A stretch of 64,000 nt of DNA from Calothrix sp. NIES-2098 (lineage in GTDB: Bacteria; Cyanobacteriota; Cyanobacteriia; Cyanobacteriales; Nostocaceae), in contig AP018172.1 of assembly GCA_002368175.1 (NCBI GenBank), positions 5,831,001-5,895,000 on the forward strand. Direction: 5' to 3'. Below the pieces are notes generated by a model that saw only the letters and a list, made by a program, of their open reading frames with translations, did no database searches and had not been told where the DNA came from. The position numbers and the translations under genes were made by a program. Below are positions 8,608 to 17,337 of the stretch, in pieces. How positions within the stretch are numbered: position 1 is the stretch's first letter; each line of letters starts with the position of its first letter.

Positions 8608-9312
8608 TCACAAAATCGAAAAATCTTCTGCAAACTGTTGTCTTGTTAAAGGTTCTGTCAAACTGATGCCTTCACCACCAAGTGGATAATTTTCATCTAG
8701 CAATTGACCTTCTATAGAGATAAAGACTTTATCTTTTGGATCGAGACTGCTAGCCGTATACAGCACTTGAGCAACCCGATAAATCATCGAAGTACTACCA
8801 CCTCCAGAGGCAAATTCACTCGACAAATTGACGTGAATTTCTGTTTTAGCGATCTGCAAATCTAATAACTTAGTACCTGCGGGAATTGTGGTGCTGAAGT
8901 TATGATTTTTAGGACTGCTAAGAAGATGATTTAGTGCTTCTTTGAGCGCCAATTCTTTGGATGCTCCCTTAGCAACAGTAACTAGTTGAGGTGCTAAATG
9001 AACTTGCGTACCTTTAACTGTTAGCCAATAAGTCTGAGGTTGTAATTGTATTGCTATTGTGTTGACTTTTGGTGCTAATGTTTGTGCTGTTGTTGGGATA
9101 TTTGTCTGCTGTTTTGTTACGGGAACTGTGGTTTGAGGAATTGTTGAGACAGGGGGTTGCTCTATTGGGGAAGAAACAGTAAGTTCTTTAACAGAGTTGG
9201 GTTTTGTGGTTTGCCAAGTCCACCAAGCAGTTCCTCCTACTACAGTTAGCAGGAGTAGCGCAAAACCAACGAGAACCTCATTTTGTCTGGAATGATGATT
9301 TTGGGTTTTCAT
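8608..9312 (-). CDS. GerMN domain membrane-anchored protein
   Basis: The product (234 aa from the chosen start) has a short cytoplasmic N-terminus, one membrane helix (VLVGFALLLLTVVGGTAWW, about 13-31), a Pro/Thr/Gln-rich linker and a C-terminal GerMN domain from about 90. In that domain the pattern ALKEALNHLLSSP and LLDLQIAKTEIHVNLSSEF is characteristic. GerMN domains occur in cell-surface proteins such as spore-germination GerM and cyanobacterial homologues, and are thought to act at the envelope. The start at 9312 is preferred over one five codons upstream because AGGAG lies 7 nt before it. A copy of the CCTCACAAGTTCCTCAA element lies about 175 bp upstream on this strand, which links it to the hox region genes. 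Confidence 0.82.
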   Translation of the reverse strand: MKTQNHHSRQNEVLVGFALLLLTVVGGTAWWTWQTTKPNSVKELTVSSPIEQPPVSTIPQTTVPVTKQQTNIPTTAQTLAPKVNTIAIQLQPQTYWLTVKGTQVHLAPQLVTVAKGASKELALKEALNHLLSSPKNHNFSTTIPAGTKLLDLQIAKTEIHVNLSSEFASGGGSTSMIYRVAQVLYTASSLDPKDKVFISIEGQLLDENYPLGGEGISLTEPLTRQQFAEDFSIL

Positions 9313-9486
9313 GGCTAACTCCTGCAAAATTGAGATAATTTAAAGAATGTTTGGCAATAGTCAACCTGTTGCTACATTCCAAATTGAAATCCTTGCTGCT
9401 GGTGCAGGTACGCCTACCTCAGTAGCAGTGCAGCTATTCATTGTCTCTTCTATACTTAGGTAGCGAGCCAATGTTGGCTTATTCTC

Positions 9487-9519
9487 AAGTTAGGAAAAAA
9501 ATTTGAGGAACTTGTGAGG
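9487..9519 (-). promoter_or_regulatory. CCTCACAAGTTCCTCAA element upstream of the GerMN gene
   Basis: Read on the minus strand this is a perfect CCTCACAAGTTCCTCAA (9519-9503), then 10 nt, then TAACTT (9492-9487). The downstream part (TAACTTGAGAATAAG) closely matches the same region of the hoxW copy. It lies 97 bp from the divergent hoxE copy. Confidence 0.65.
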
Positions 9520-9615
9520 GCAGCTTGATTTGATAAAGATTAATAAAATTTCTCGATAGTGAACTTTTGCGTGCTTCAGCGCGTGTTTCCATCTTCCTGT
9601 TCGTACAATCTCTAT

Positions 9616-9648
9616 CCTCACAACTTCCTCAAATTATTACCCTATAAA
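9616..9648 (+). promoter_or_regulatory. CCTCACAACTTCCTCAA element upstream of hoxE
   Basis: The element has one mismatch to the consensus. It is followed by exactly 10 nt and TATAAA (9643-9648). HoxE begins 50 bp further on. The fixed spacing to a TATAAA-like box, also seen before hoxU, suggests a promoter with an activator or alternative-sigma site. Confidence 0.65.
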
Positions 9649-9698
9649 CTGAAGTGCAAGGCTGAGAGCAGCCTGACACTGTGCCGGAGGCTTAAATC

Positions 9699-10235
9699 AT
9701 GAATTCAGCATCTGCTGCTCAAAAGAAAACCCCTAAACAAGCACTTTCAGCAACACACGCCAGTGGCGATAAACGCTTTAAGATGCTGGATGCAACTATC
9801 AAACGCTACCAGTATCAGCAAGATGCACTGATTGAGGTACTGCATAAAGCGCAGGAACTCTTTGGTTACTTAGAAAGCGATGTATTATATTACGTTGCCC
9901 ACAGTTTAAAATTACCGCCTAGCCGAGTTTATGGCGTTGCCACTTTCTACCACTTATTTTCACTTGCACCTAGTGGCGCGCATACCTGTGTAGTGTGTAC
10001 GGGTACGGCTTGTTATGTCAAAGGCGCTCAAACTATTCTCACAGAATTAGAAAAGTCTGCTCGCATTCACGCTGGTGAAACGACACCAGATAGTCAACTA
10101 TCATTACTCACAGCAAGGTGCTTAGGTGCGTGTGGAATTGCACCTGCGGTAGTTTTTGATGGCAAAGTCTTAGGTAATCAAACGGCTGAATCAGTATGCG
10201 AATGGCTACGCCACTGCTTCGCAGAACGCAATTAA
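9699..10235 (+). CDS. hoxE: Bidirectional [NiFe] hydrogenase diaphorase subunit HoxE
   Basis: HoxE (178 aa) is the NuoE-like subunit of the cyanobacterial pentameric hydrogenase, passing electrons between the diaphorase and ferredoxin/NAD(P)H. The thioredoxin-fold domain holds a [2Fe-2S] site with the NuoE spacing: CTGTACYVKG (first two Cys, about 107-112) and CLGACGIAP (last two Cys). The N-terminal 25 residues are a polar extension. It is the first gene of the hoxEF unit; hoxF begins 14 bp after its stop. A shared CCTCAC element with a TATAAA box lies 50-80 bp upstream. Assignment as HoxE rather than complex-I NuoE rests on its place with hoxF, hoxU, hoxY and hoxH, and on cyanobacterial NDH-1 lacking NuoEFG. 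Confidence 0.93.
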   Translation: MNSASAAQKKTPKQALSATHASGDKRFKMLDATIKRYQYQQDALIEVLHKAQELFGYLESDVLYYVAHSLKLPPSRVYGVATFYHLFSLAPSGAHTCVVCTGTACYVKGAQTILTELEKSARIHAGETTPDSQLSLLTARCLGACGIAPAVVFDGKVLGNQTAESVCEWLRHCFAERN

Positions 10236-10249
10236 AGGATGGCTTAAAG

Positions 10250-11890
10250 ATGGATATCGCTGAATTACAGGAAATTGCTCAAAAAGAACGGTTCTCTGAA
10301 AAACCCGTGCAAATTCGCTGTTGCGTTGCAGCCGGTTGTCTCTCAGCCAATTCTCAAACTGTCAAGCAGCGCTTAGAAGAATCTGTCACATCTGCTGGGT
10401 TAGAAGCACAAGTACAAGTAACTGGCGTTGGCTGTATGCGCTTGTGTTGTAACGGGCCATTAGTAGAAGTCAAGGAGAAGAACACAGATAGTCTAGGCAC
10501 ACTTTATGAGAAAGTCACCCCTGAAGATGCACCATCAATTATCGCCACGCTGAATGGCGTAGAAACGACAGTTCAAAAGGGCGATCTAGCGCAGCCATTT
10601 TTTACCTACCAAATGCCGATTGTTTTAGAAAACAGTGGCAAAGTCGATCCCGAACGCATTCAATCTTATATTGCAGCGAAAGGTTATCAAGCGCTTTATC
10701 ACGTGTTGCGGGAGATGACACCGGCGGAAGTTGTAGAGACGGTGACGCGCAGTGGTTTGCGAGGAAGAGGTGGTGCTGGTTATCCTACAGGTGTGAAATG
10801 GGCGACAGTTGCTAAAGCCAAAGGCGATGCCTACGGCGCGCGCAGCGATCGCAAGTTTGTTATCTGTAACGCTGACGAAGGCGATCCTGGTGCATTTATG
10901 GATCGTAGCGTTCTTGAAAGCGATCCGCATAGGGTTTTAGAAGGAATGGCGATCGCAGCTTATGCTGTCGGCGCAAATCAAGGCTATATCTACATTCGCG
11001 CTGAATATCCTGTAGCCATCAACCGTTTACAAACAGCTATTCGCCAAGCACAACGCCTCGGTATTTTAGGCAGTCAAATCTTCGACTCGCGATTTGATTT
11101 TAAAATTGATATCCGCATCGGTGCGGGTGCTTATGTTTGCGGCGAAGAAACTGCACTCATGGCTTCAATTGAAGGTAAACGCGGTACTCCTAACCCCCGT
11201 CCACCCTATCCCGCCGAGTCTGGTTTGTGGGGATATCCTACCTTAATTAACAACGTTGAAACCTACGCCAATATTTCACCAATTATTCGTAAAGGTGCTG
11301 ATTGGTTCGCCAGCATTGGTACAGAAAAGAGTAAGGGGACAAAAGTTTTTGCCCTTGCAGGTAAAATCCGTTACACAGGCTTAATCGAAGTCCCAATGGG
11401 AACTCCATTGCAGCGGATTGTTGAAGAAATGGGTGGCGGCGTACCAGATGGTCGTGTAGTCAAAGCAGTACAAACAGGTGGCCCTTCTGGAGGATGTATC
11501 CCCGCATCGGCTTTTGATAGTCCGGTAGATTACGAATCCCTCACGCAACTTGGTTCAATGATGGGTTCTGGAGGCATGATTGTCATGGATGACAGTACTA
11601 ACATGGTGGATGTCGCCCGCTTTTTCATGGAATTTTGCATGGATGAATCCTGCGGGAAGTGCATCCCTTGTAGAGTTGGGACTGTGCAGTTACATCAGTT
11701 ATTGACGAAGATTCGAGAAGGGAAAGCCTCAATGGCTGACTTGGAACTCTTAGAAGAACTGTGCGATATGGTGAAGCATACCAGCTTATGCGGTCTGGGT
11801 CAGTCTGCACCTAATCCGGTATTTAGTACATTGCGTTATTTCCGAGATGAGTATTTGGCATTAATTGCGCCAGTTACTAGTAAAACGTAG
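10250..11890 (+). CDS. hoxF: Bidirectional hydrogenase diaphorase subunit HoxF
   Basis: HoxF (546 aa from the chosen ATG) is the flavoprotein that binds NAD(P)H and FMN. The N-terminal thioredoxin-like domain has Cys pairs in CCVAAGC and CMRLCC. The Rossmann-like FMN/NADH motif GLRGRGGAGYPTG is near 175. The [4Fe-4S] motif CGKCIPCRVG is near 470, with the fourth Cys in SLCGLG. A longer frame starting at 10196 overlaps hoxE. The ATG at 10250 is favoured because AAAGGA precedes it and it leaves a 14-bp gap to hoxE. It forms a transcriptional unit with hoxE. The next hydrogenase gene, hoxU, lies 5.4 kb away, a split layout known in Nostocales. Confidence 0.94.
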   Translation: MDIAELQEIAQKERFSEKPVQIRCCVAAGCLSANSQTVKQRLEESVTSAGLEAQVQVTGVGCMRLCCNGPLVEVKEKNTDSLGTLYEKVTPEDAPSIIATLNGVETTVQKGDLAQPFFTYQMPIVLENSGKVDPERIQSYIAAKGYQALYHVLREMTPAEVVETVTRSGLRGRGGAGYPTGVKWATVAKAKGDAYGARSDRKFVICNADEGDPGAFMDRSVLESDPHRVLEGMAIAAYAVGANQGYIYIRAEYPVAINRLQTAIRQAQRLGILGSQIFDSRFDFKIDIRIGAGAYVCGEETALMASIEGKRGTPNPRPPYPAESGLWGYPTLINNVETYANISPIIRKGADWFASIGTEKSKGTKVFALAGKIRYTGLIEVPMGTPLQRIVEEMGGGVPDGRVVKAVQTGGPSGGCIPASAFDSPVDYESLTQLGSMMGSGGMIVMDDSTNMVDVARFFMEFCMDESCGKCIPCRVGTVQLHQLLTKIREGKASMADLELLEELCDMVKHTSLCGLGQSAPNPVFSTLRYFRDEYLALIAPVTSKT

Positions 11891-12167
11891 GAGTACCCCT
11901 TGCAATGTGAAACATCAAATCTCTTTTTCTCTCTGCGCCTTTGCGCTCTCTGCGGTTAAAAAGTAGAGATGATAGAGGAATTGAACATTAACAGTGAAAT
12001 TTCTTGCAGATATTACAAACTATTAGACCTATTAGTTATCAAGCAAATTAAATCGATTATTGGCGATCGCCTACCGCTACAACAAGCTGCTTGTACCTGA
12101 GTGGACAACTATTCAGTACAGCCATTAAGTAGCTGAGGTGTATTGAAAACTAGGGGACGGTAAAATC

Positions 12168-13820
12168 ATGTCTAACTCAAATCAATACGATGCAATTGTG
12201 ATTGGTTCTGGTATGGGTGGTTTAACTGTTGCTGCAATTCTCTCAAAATTAAATCACAAAAAAGTTCTGATTTTAGAACAACATTTCGTTATTGGTGGAT
12301 ACACCCACGAATTTGAACGCGATCGCAAATTCAAATGGGATGTGGGACTCCATTATGTCGGAAATATGGATAAAGGTGAACTCGGACGGACAATATTTGA
12401 CTACATCACTGATGGTAAATTGCAATGGAGTAAAATGCCCGATCCGTTTGAGAAATTTGTCTATCCTGATTTTACATTTGCCCAATCTTCCGATCCGAAA
12501 AAATTTCAAGCTGACCTAATTAAAATATTTCCAGATGAGCAAAAAGCAATCATCAGGTATTTTTCAGATGTTAAAAATACAGCGATGGCAGGCACTTTAT
12601 CTGGTTTATTAAGTTTTTGGCGCAAATTATTTTTACCCAGAGTCAACAAAATTTCTCGATTGACAACTAAAGAATATCTTGACCAGAATTTTGAAAATCC
12701 CACACTCAAAGCATTGTTAGCTTCTCAATGGGGCGATTATGGTTTACCACCTTCAGAAAGTTCTTTTATAATTCACGCGATATTGGTTTACCACTATCTC
12801 ACAGGTGGGTATTATCCTGTAGGAGGTGCAGCAGAAATCGCCAAAAATATCATGCCTATAATTGAAAGAAATGGCGGTCAAGCACTTACTAAACGTCAAG
12901 TAACAGAAATTATTATCAAAGACAATGTAGCTCAAGGTGTAAAAGTTCAAAAAGCACACCAATCTGATGCACCAATTGAAGAATTTTATGCGCCAATTAT
13001 TATTTCTGACGCTGGCGCATTTAATACTTACACTAAGTTAATTCCCGCTACAATCGAAAACAAATTAGTTGCTAAATACCGCAAAGAAATCCAAGAATTT
13101 CCCAAATCTCACAGTGTATTTACGCTGTATTTAGGATTTAAAGAATCTCCTGCCAAGTTGGGTTTTAAAGGTGAAAATCACTGGTTATACTCAGGTTACG
13201 ACCACGATCGCACTTTTAAAGGACAAAGCGCTGCACCTCATCAAGGTATTAAAGCCTGTTATCTCTCCTTTGCTTCCCTTAAAGACTCTACCCAAACAGC
13301 CCACACTGGTCAAATTATTACCTTTATTGATTACGACTTCTTTGCCAAATGGCACGACCAACCTTGGAAGCGAAGAGAACAGGAATATTACAAACTCAAA
13401 GAAACAATTGCACATAATCTTCTAGATTTTGTTGAGGCTCACTATCCTGGTTTTCGAGAATTAATTGAATACAGCGAAATTTCTACACCTCTGACTTTGG
13501 AATACTTCGACCAAAGCTACAGCGGTGCTGTTTATGGTATCCCTGCTGTACCAGCTAGATTCAACAAAAAATGGATCGGTTCTAAAACTCCGATTAAAAA
13601 TCTCTATCTCACGGGAGCAGATGCAGCATTATTCGGCATTATGGGTGCTTTGATTGGTGGTGTTTCCACAGCCGCCGTACTTAACGAACCGTTCGGTTTT
13701 CTCAAGGTGATGAGACAGTGCTATCAAGAAAGCGCTCAAGCTGCGAAGCTTAAGGATGATGTGACGGATGAAGCGATCGCACACGCTCAAAGTCCAGAGT
13801 CCAGCGTAGTTAAGTCTTAA
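12168..13820 (+). CDS. FAD-dependent oxidoreductase, CrtISO/retinol-saturase-like
   Basis: This 550-aa flavoprotein begins with a dinucleotide-binding motif, IVIGSGMGGLTVAAIL (about 10-25), then the FAD ribose motif LEQHFVIGGYTHEF. A C-terminal FAD-contact segment, NLYLTGADAALFGIMGALIGG, is present. This is the architecture of carotenoid isomerases, phytoene desaturase-like enzymes and all-trans-retinol 13,14-reductase. Subfamily and substrate are not resolved. It lies 277 bp after hoxF on the same strand with its own likely leader, and starts AGGGGACGG upstream of the ATG. Its 3' end runs into a 21-bp tandem repeat array that supplies the stop codon. A role alongside hydrogenase is only suggested by position. 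Confidence 0.85.
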   Translation: MSNSNQYDAIVIGSGMGGLTVAAILSKLNHKKVLILEQHFVIGGYTHEFERDRKFKWDVGLHYVGNMDKGELGRTIFDYITDGKLQWSKMPDPFEKFVYPDFTFAQSSDPKKFQADLIKIFPDEQKAIIRYFSDVKNTAMAGTLSGLLSFWRKLFLPRVNKISRLTTKEYLDQNFENPTLKALLASQWGDYGLPPSESSFIIHAILVYHYLTGGYYPVGGAAEIAKNIMPIIERNGGQALTKRQVTEIIIKDNVAQGVKVQKAHQSDAPIEEFYAPIIISDAGAFNTYTKLIPATIENKLVAKYRKEIQEFPKSHSVFTLYLGFKESPAKLGFKGENHWLYSGYDHDRTFKGQSAAPHQGIKACYLSFASLKDSTQTAHTGQIITFIDYDFFAKWHDQPWKRREQEYYKLKETIAHNLLDFVEAHYPGFRELIEYSEISTPLTLEYFDQSYSGAVYGIPAVPARFNKKWIGSKTPIKNLYLTGADAALFGIMGALIGGVSTAAVLNEPFGFLKVMRQCYQESAQAAKLKDDVTDEAIAHAQSPESSVVKS

Positions 13821-14005
13821 GTATTGAATATTAAGCCTTAAGCATTGAACAGTAAGCCTTCACCATTGAATATTAAGCCTTAAGCATTGAACAGTAAGCC
13901 TTCACCATTGAATGTTAAGTCTTAAGCATTGAACAGCAAGCCTTAACTATTGAACATTAAGTCTTAAGCATTGAACAGTAAGCCTTAATTATTGAACGTT
14001 GACCA
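13817..14005 (+). repeat. Tandem array of nine 21-bp units
   Basis: Nine consecutive 21-nt units run without spacers from the last codon of the FAD oxidoreductase gene. Two types alternate: TTAAGCATTGAACAGTAAGCC and forms like TTCACCATTGAATATTAAGCC, giving a 42-bp higher-order period. The invariant core is ATTGAA. Each unit carries TAA in frame, so it is not coding. A second 21-bp array with similar alternation lies at 22439-22669. Confidence 0.9.
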
Positions 14006-14032
14006 AAAATCAGGTTAAAGGAGATTGACAAA

Positions 14033-14449
14033 ATGCTCTTCCTCAGAAGCATGATTGTTTGGCTAGTGTTTATCCTTACTGAAAGTCTAAATGGGACTGT
14101 TCGCAATTTGTGGCTCACACCATCTTTGGGCGATTTTTGGGCACATCAAATTTCATTTTTTACAGGGTCGATTATCGTTTTGGCGATCGCGACTATTTTT
14201 GTGAAATGGCTTGATGTGACCCGTACCTCTCAATTGTTCAGCATCGGATTACTGTGGCTGTTGCTAACTCTTACCTTCGAGATTTGCTTGGGACGCTTCA
14301 TTTTAGGTTATTCCTGGGAGCGAATCGCCGCTGATTACAATTTGCTACAGGGCGGACTAATGCCCATTGGTTTAATTCTTCTGATGTTAGCCCCTTTCAT
14401 CGCTGCCAAAATTCGGGGCGTATTGAAAGAGATGAATCAAAGCACGTAG
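14033..14449 (+). CDS. Small four-helix membrane protein
   Basis: This is a 138-aa protein with four predicted membrane helices (about 5-22, 42-62, 70-92 and 112-131) and short charged loops. There is a motif WERIAADYNLLQGGLMPIG before the last helix. AAAGGAG lies 9 nt before the ATG, which fixes the start. No named family is recognised, though proteins of this shape are common in cyanobacteria. It follows the 21-bp repeat array and precedes a DUF4342 gene in the interval that separates hoxEF from hoxU. Confidence 0.7.
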   Translation: MLFLRSMIVWLVFILTESLNGTVRNLWLTPSLGDFWAHQISFFTGSIIVLAIATIFVKWLDVTRTSQLFSIGLLWLLLTLTFEICLGRFILGYSWERIAADYNLLQGGLMPIGLILLMLAPFIAAKIRGVLKEMNQST

Positions 14450-14535
14450 AGAGTTAGTGTTATGAAAATACTAACTATAATTAAGTAGACCCAAAAAACA
14501 CTATAACACTGTCACAGTGCTGAAACGGTAGTTAA

Positions 14536-14552
14536 CCTCACAATCTCCTCAA
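14536..14552 (+). promoter_or_regulatory. CCTCACAATCTCCTCAA element upstream of the DUF4342 gene
   Basis: This copy differs from the consensus at two central positions but keeps both CCTCA half-sites. The TATAAA/TAACTT-like hexamer at +10 nt is not conserved here; TTGTCG is found instead. The DUF4342 start codon is 55 bp downstream. It is the weakest copy of the set. Confidence 0.45.
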
Positions 14553-14606
14553 CTTTGGAGTATTGTCGTCTAGTCTAGAGATATAACCAACAATGGAGGG
14601 TGGAAT

Positions 14607-14960
14607 ATGAACGCACCTATTAATAATGCTGAAGAAAACACCGCCGAAAATGTTCGAGTTGAGATCATACCTACAGAGCCGGAAGTAAAGCCTGAGGAAA
14701 AGGTTGCGGTGGAAGAATTTAGCATCAATGGTGATGCCCTAGTTACCAAATTTAAGGAACTCATTCATCAAGGAAATATTCGCCGCATTATTATCAAAAA
14801 TCAAGAAGGCGGAACATTGATTGAAATCCCCTTAACCGTGGGAGTGGTTGGCGGCGCAATTGGTGCGGCTCTATTTCCAGTCCTGGCTGCTGTTGGCGTG
14901 ATTGGCGCGATGGTTGCGCATCTCACCATTGTGGTTGAGAAACGAGATAACCTAGAGTAA
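14607..14960 (+). CDS. DUF4342 domain protein
   Basis: This 117-aa protein has an acidic N-terminus (about 1-38, rich in Glu and Pro) followed by a DUF4342 domain. The family pattern is visible as LVTKFKELIHQGNIRRIIIK, then LIEIPLTVGVVGG, then two hydrophobic stretches ending in a polar tail. Domain function is unknown; its glycine/alanine-rich hydrophobic segments suggest membrane association. GGAGG precedes the ATG by about 9 nt. Possible regulation by the CCTCAC element upstream would place it in the hox-region regulon. Confidence 0.8.
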   Translation: MNAPINNAEENTAENVRVEIIPTEPEVKPEEKVAVEEFSINGDALVTKFKELIHQGNIRRIIIKNQEGGTLIEIPLTVGVVGGAIGAALFPVLAAVGVIGAMVAHLTIVVEKRDNLE

Positions 14961-15112
14961 TTCGCATGAAAGATGGGCGTTGGGCTATGAAAATTCGATT
15001 TGCTAGGTAATAAAGGAGCAAAAAGGAATCACAGCCATTTTCAGCGCAGCAATTTGGATAATTTATTTTTTGGAGTTCCCCAATAGACTCATGATAAGCA
15101 GGGGGGCGGAGA

Positions 15113-15952
15113 ATGATTGCCAAAATTTTACTCGGCATTGGTCTATTGTTTGCGATCGCATTTATCGCTTTAGTTATCAATAAAATAAAAGCCGACCGAG
15201 AAATCGATCGGATTTGGCGATCGCTAAAAGCAGTCCCAGCAGCCCTTGCTTTCACTGAAGACATGGTTGCAGAATTACCTGCTCCCGTACAGCGCTACTT
15301 TCTTCATGCGATCGCACCGGGAACTCCTTTAGCTTCTTCTGTCAGCTTACAAATGAGTGGCAGTTTTAGAATGCTACAGGATAAACCTTGGATGCCGATG
15401 CAGGCACAAGAAATTATCTCTGCTTTGAAAGGATTTGTTTGGAAAGCAGTTATCGGTCGCGGTTTGTCTCAATTTGTGGGAGCTGATTACTATACTAACG
15501 GCTCTGGTCGAATGCGGTTTTTTCTGGGGGGACTGATTCCCATCGTCAATGCTCACAGTCCCGATCTTGCCCGTGCTAGTATTGGGCGATTCGCTGGAGA
15601 ATTGATCTGGCTACCTTCTGCTTTGCTACCTCAACGTGGCGTGAGTTGGCAAGTAATTGATGAGAACACTATTCAAGCTAGCTTCAAGATTGATGGCGAA
15701 CCGATAACTCTGACGCTGAATATAGACGCTGATGGCAAACTACTGAAGCTATCTGTACCCCGTTGGGGAGAACACACAGAAGATGGTAGCTTTGCTTACA
15801 TTCCCTTTGGTGGAGTAGTTCAAGCAGAAAAAACATTTGGTGGTTTTACAATTCCCTGCCAAATGGGTGTAGGTTGGTGGTTTGGTACAGACCGTTATTC
15901 AGAATTTTTCCGTGCCACAATCGAGCAAGCTGATTTTCTGCCTAAGGATTGA
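15113..15952 (+). CDS. DUF6544-like conserved protein
   Basis: This 279-aa protein starts with a membrane helix (about 3-25) followed by a soluble domain. The pattern of Trp/Gly-rich segments is typical of the DUF6544/DUF6920 group: PVQRYFLHAIAPGTP, then FVWKAVIG, then WLPSALLPQRGVSW, and finally PCQMGVGWWFG. Biochemical function is unknown; the domain looks like a large beta-rich, possibly lipid- or ligand-binding fold. GGGG lies 6-9 nt before the ATG. It is convergent with the nuclease gene that follows. Transcription with the two genes before it is possible because all face the same way. Confidence 0.75.
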   Translation: MIAKILLGIGLLFAIAFIALVINKIKADREIDRIWRSLKAVPAALAFTEDMVAELPAPVQRYFLHAIAPGTPLASSVSLQMSGSFRMLQDKPWMPMQAQEIISALKGFVWKAVIGRGLSQFVGADYYTNGSGRMRFFLGGLIPIVNAHSPDLARASIGRFAGELIWLPSALLPQRGVSWQVIDENTIQASFKIDGEPITLTLNIDADGKLLKLSVPRWGEHTEDGSFAYIPFGGVVQAEKTFGGFTIPCQMGVGWWFGTDRYSEFFRATIEQADFLPKD

Positions 15953-15982
15953 AAAGCTTACTGAGTAATATTTTCTTTATCC

Positions 15983-16909
15983 TCAATTTTCATTGGCAAT
16001 CAACCAGTTTTCTAAATCAGCGATCGCGCTAAAATCTAACAAAGCTTCGCCCAAATCCTCTAACTGTGGGGTTGATAGCTGTTGAATCCGTTCTTGTAAC
16101 TGGGGAGTTAAAGCACCGACACGACGATTGAGCAAGCGCAGAACCATCGTACATGCTTCTAATTGTTTTCCCTGTTCTCTTCCTTCTTCCCTTCCTCTAC
16201 GTTGCCAACTTGTGACAATCTCCATAACTTCTTCCTCCCGTGCTGGTTCAATGGTAGCAAGTTGCGATTGGAAAACGGCTTCTTCTTGGGTGTTTAATTC
16301 CAGGTAAACATCGATAAATTGCGAAATTAATTCAATTTGTGCAGGATTGAGTCCCAAACTCACAAGTAACTGTAATGACAATAATTTCACGGTGGGACGT
16401 TCTTGTTTGTCCATCCGCATTTTTGCGATTAAAGCACTTGCAACTGGGTTGGGTATATTCACAAAATCGCGCCAATTAAGTTGGTTTAATTGAATAACCC
16501 TGTAGTTAAATTCTAGGACTTTCCAACCAGGAAACTCAACGGTGTAAATGTTTGGTTCGCGGGTTAGGGGTGAGTCGTGAGAATATAAGACAATCGGGTA
16601 AATTGGCAAGCCATATTTTTCGTGCAAACGTGCAAAATAGGTAAACATTCGCGCATTAAAATCAGATTCACTGGATGATTGATGTTCGGTATGGATGATA
16701 AATAATGAATCTCGATCGCGGAAAGATGCGCGGACAACTAAATCAACGATTTTCTTGGTTCCCACAGTGATATCTGTAAATATCTCTTGGGCTAAAAATT
16801 CGATACTGTCGCGTTCCCAGTAGTTAGTGATATCGGGGAAAAATAGCTCTATGAACTCAGGAAAGAAGTTTTCTAAGAGCTTTTTAAATAATTGGTCATG
16901 GTCAATCAT
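15983..16909 (-). CDS. Rpn/PD-(D/E)XK nuclease-family protein with C-terminal DUF4351
   Basis: This 308-aa protein belongs to the large Rpn family (recombination-promoting nucleases, often annotated as putative transposases). Its start, MIDHDQLFKKLLENFFPEF, is typical. The nuclease-like core has D, then EHQSS, near 100. The C-terminal segment LSTPQLEDLGEALLDFSAIADLENWL is DUF4351. It is abundant and multicopy in cyanobacteria. It lies opposite to all its neighbours and in the middle of the split hydrogenase locus, in line with later insertion into the region. Nuclease activity is known for some relatives only. Confidence 0.85.
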   Translation of the reverse strand: MIDHDQLFKKLLENFFPEFIELFFPDITNYWERDSIEFLAQEIFTDITVGTKKIVDLVVRASFRDRDSLFIIHTEHQSSSESDFNARMFTYFARLHEKYGLPIYPIVLYSHDSPLTREPNIYTVEFPGWKVLEFNYRVIQLNQLNWRDFVNIPNPVASALIAKMRMDKQERPTVKLLSLQLLVSLGLNPAQIELISQFIDVYLELNTQEEAVFQSQLATIEPAREEEVMEIVTSWQRRGREEGREQGKQLEACTMVLRLLNRRVGALTPQLQERIQQLSTPQLEDLGEALLDFSAIADLENWLIANEN

Positions 16910-17248
16910 GAAATGATATTACAGGGTTTTAGCAAAAAAGAGCGATACTCCAAAGGAGTCGCTATGCGATCGCTAATCAGTTTGTAATTATCCATTGGGG
17001 AAAGATTGACTAGTTTAATTTTAATTTGGGAAGTTTTTGGGACTGAAGATATATAAAATTAATTGGAATTTCTGTGAAAGATGTGATTAGTTTGATTCAA
17101 ATCCTCAACTCTAAAAGCGATCGCACGAGCGCAACTTAAGAATCTCAAATTTCTAATTTGTAAATCAACTTCACATATTGTAAAACCAGTTAAAAACCCT
17201 TAAATTTCTGATTTGAAATAAATTTCACGGTTCTTCATTATTCGTAAC
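16910..17248. other. Intergenic region before the hoxU promoter element
   Basis: This stretch contains the upstream region of the minus-strand nuclease gene and the far upstream region of hoxU. It is AT-rich with three GCGATCGC/CGATCGC sites. I see no gene, RNA or convincing repeat. The hoxU regulatory element follows at 17249. Confidence 0.5.
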
Positions 17249-17281
17249 CTTCACAAGTTCCTCAAACTCTTAGCCTATAAA
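17249..17281 (+). promoter_or_regulatory. CTTCACAAGTTCCTCAA element upstream of hoxU
   Basis: One mismatch to the consensus in the first half-site, then 10 nt and TATAAA (17276-17281). Arrangement and spacing are the same as before hoxE. The hoxU ATG is 56 bp downstream of the hexamer. Confidence 0.65.
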
Positions 17282-17337
17282 TCAAGACGCAGGGTATTTC
17301 AATAGCCAAAGGCTAATTTTAATTGAGGCTAAGGGCA

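Noticed and set aside
13817..14005. Possible CRISPR array
   Set aside because: The 21-bp units are contiguous with no unique spacers, and no cas genes are in the window. The same applies to 22439-22669.
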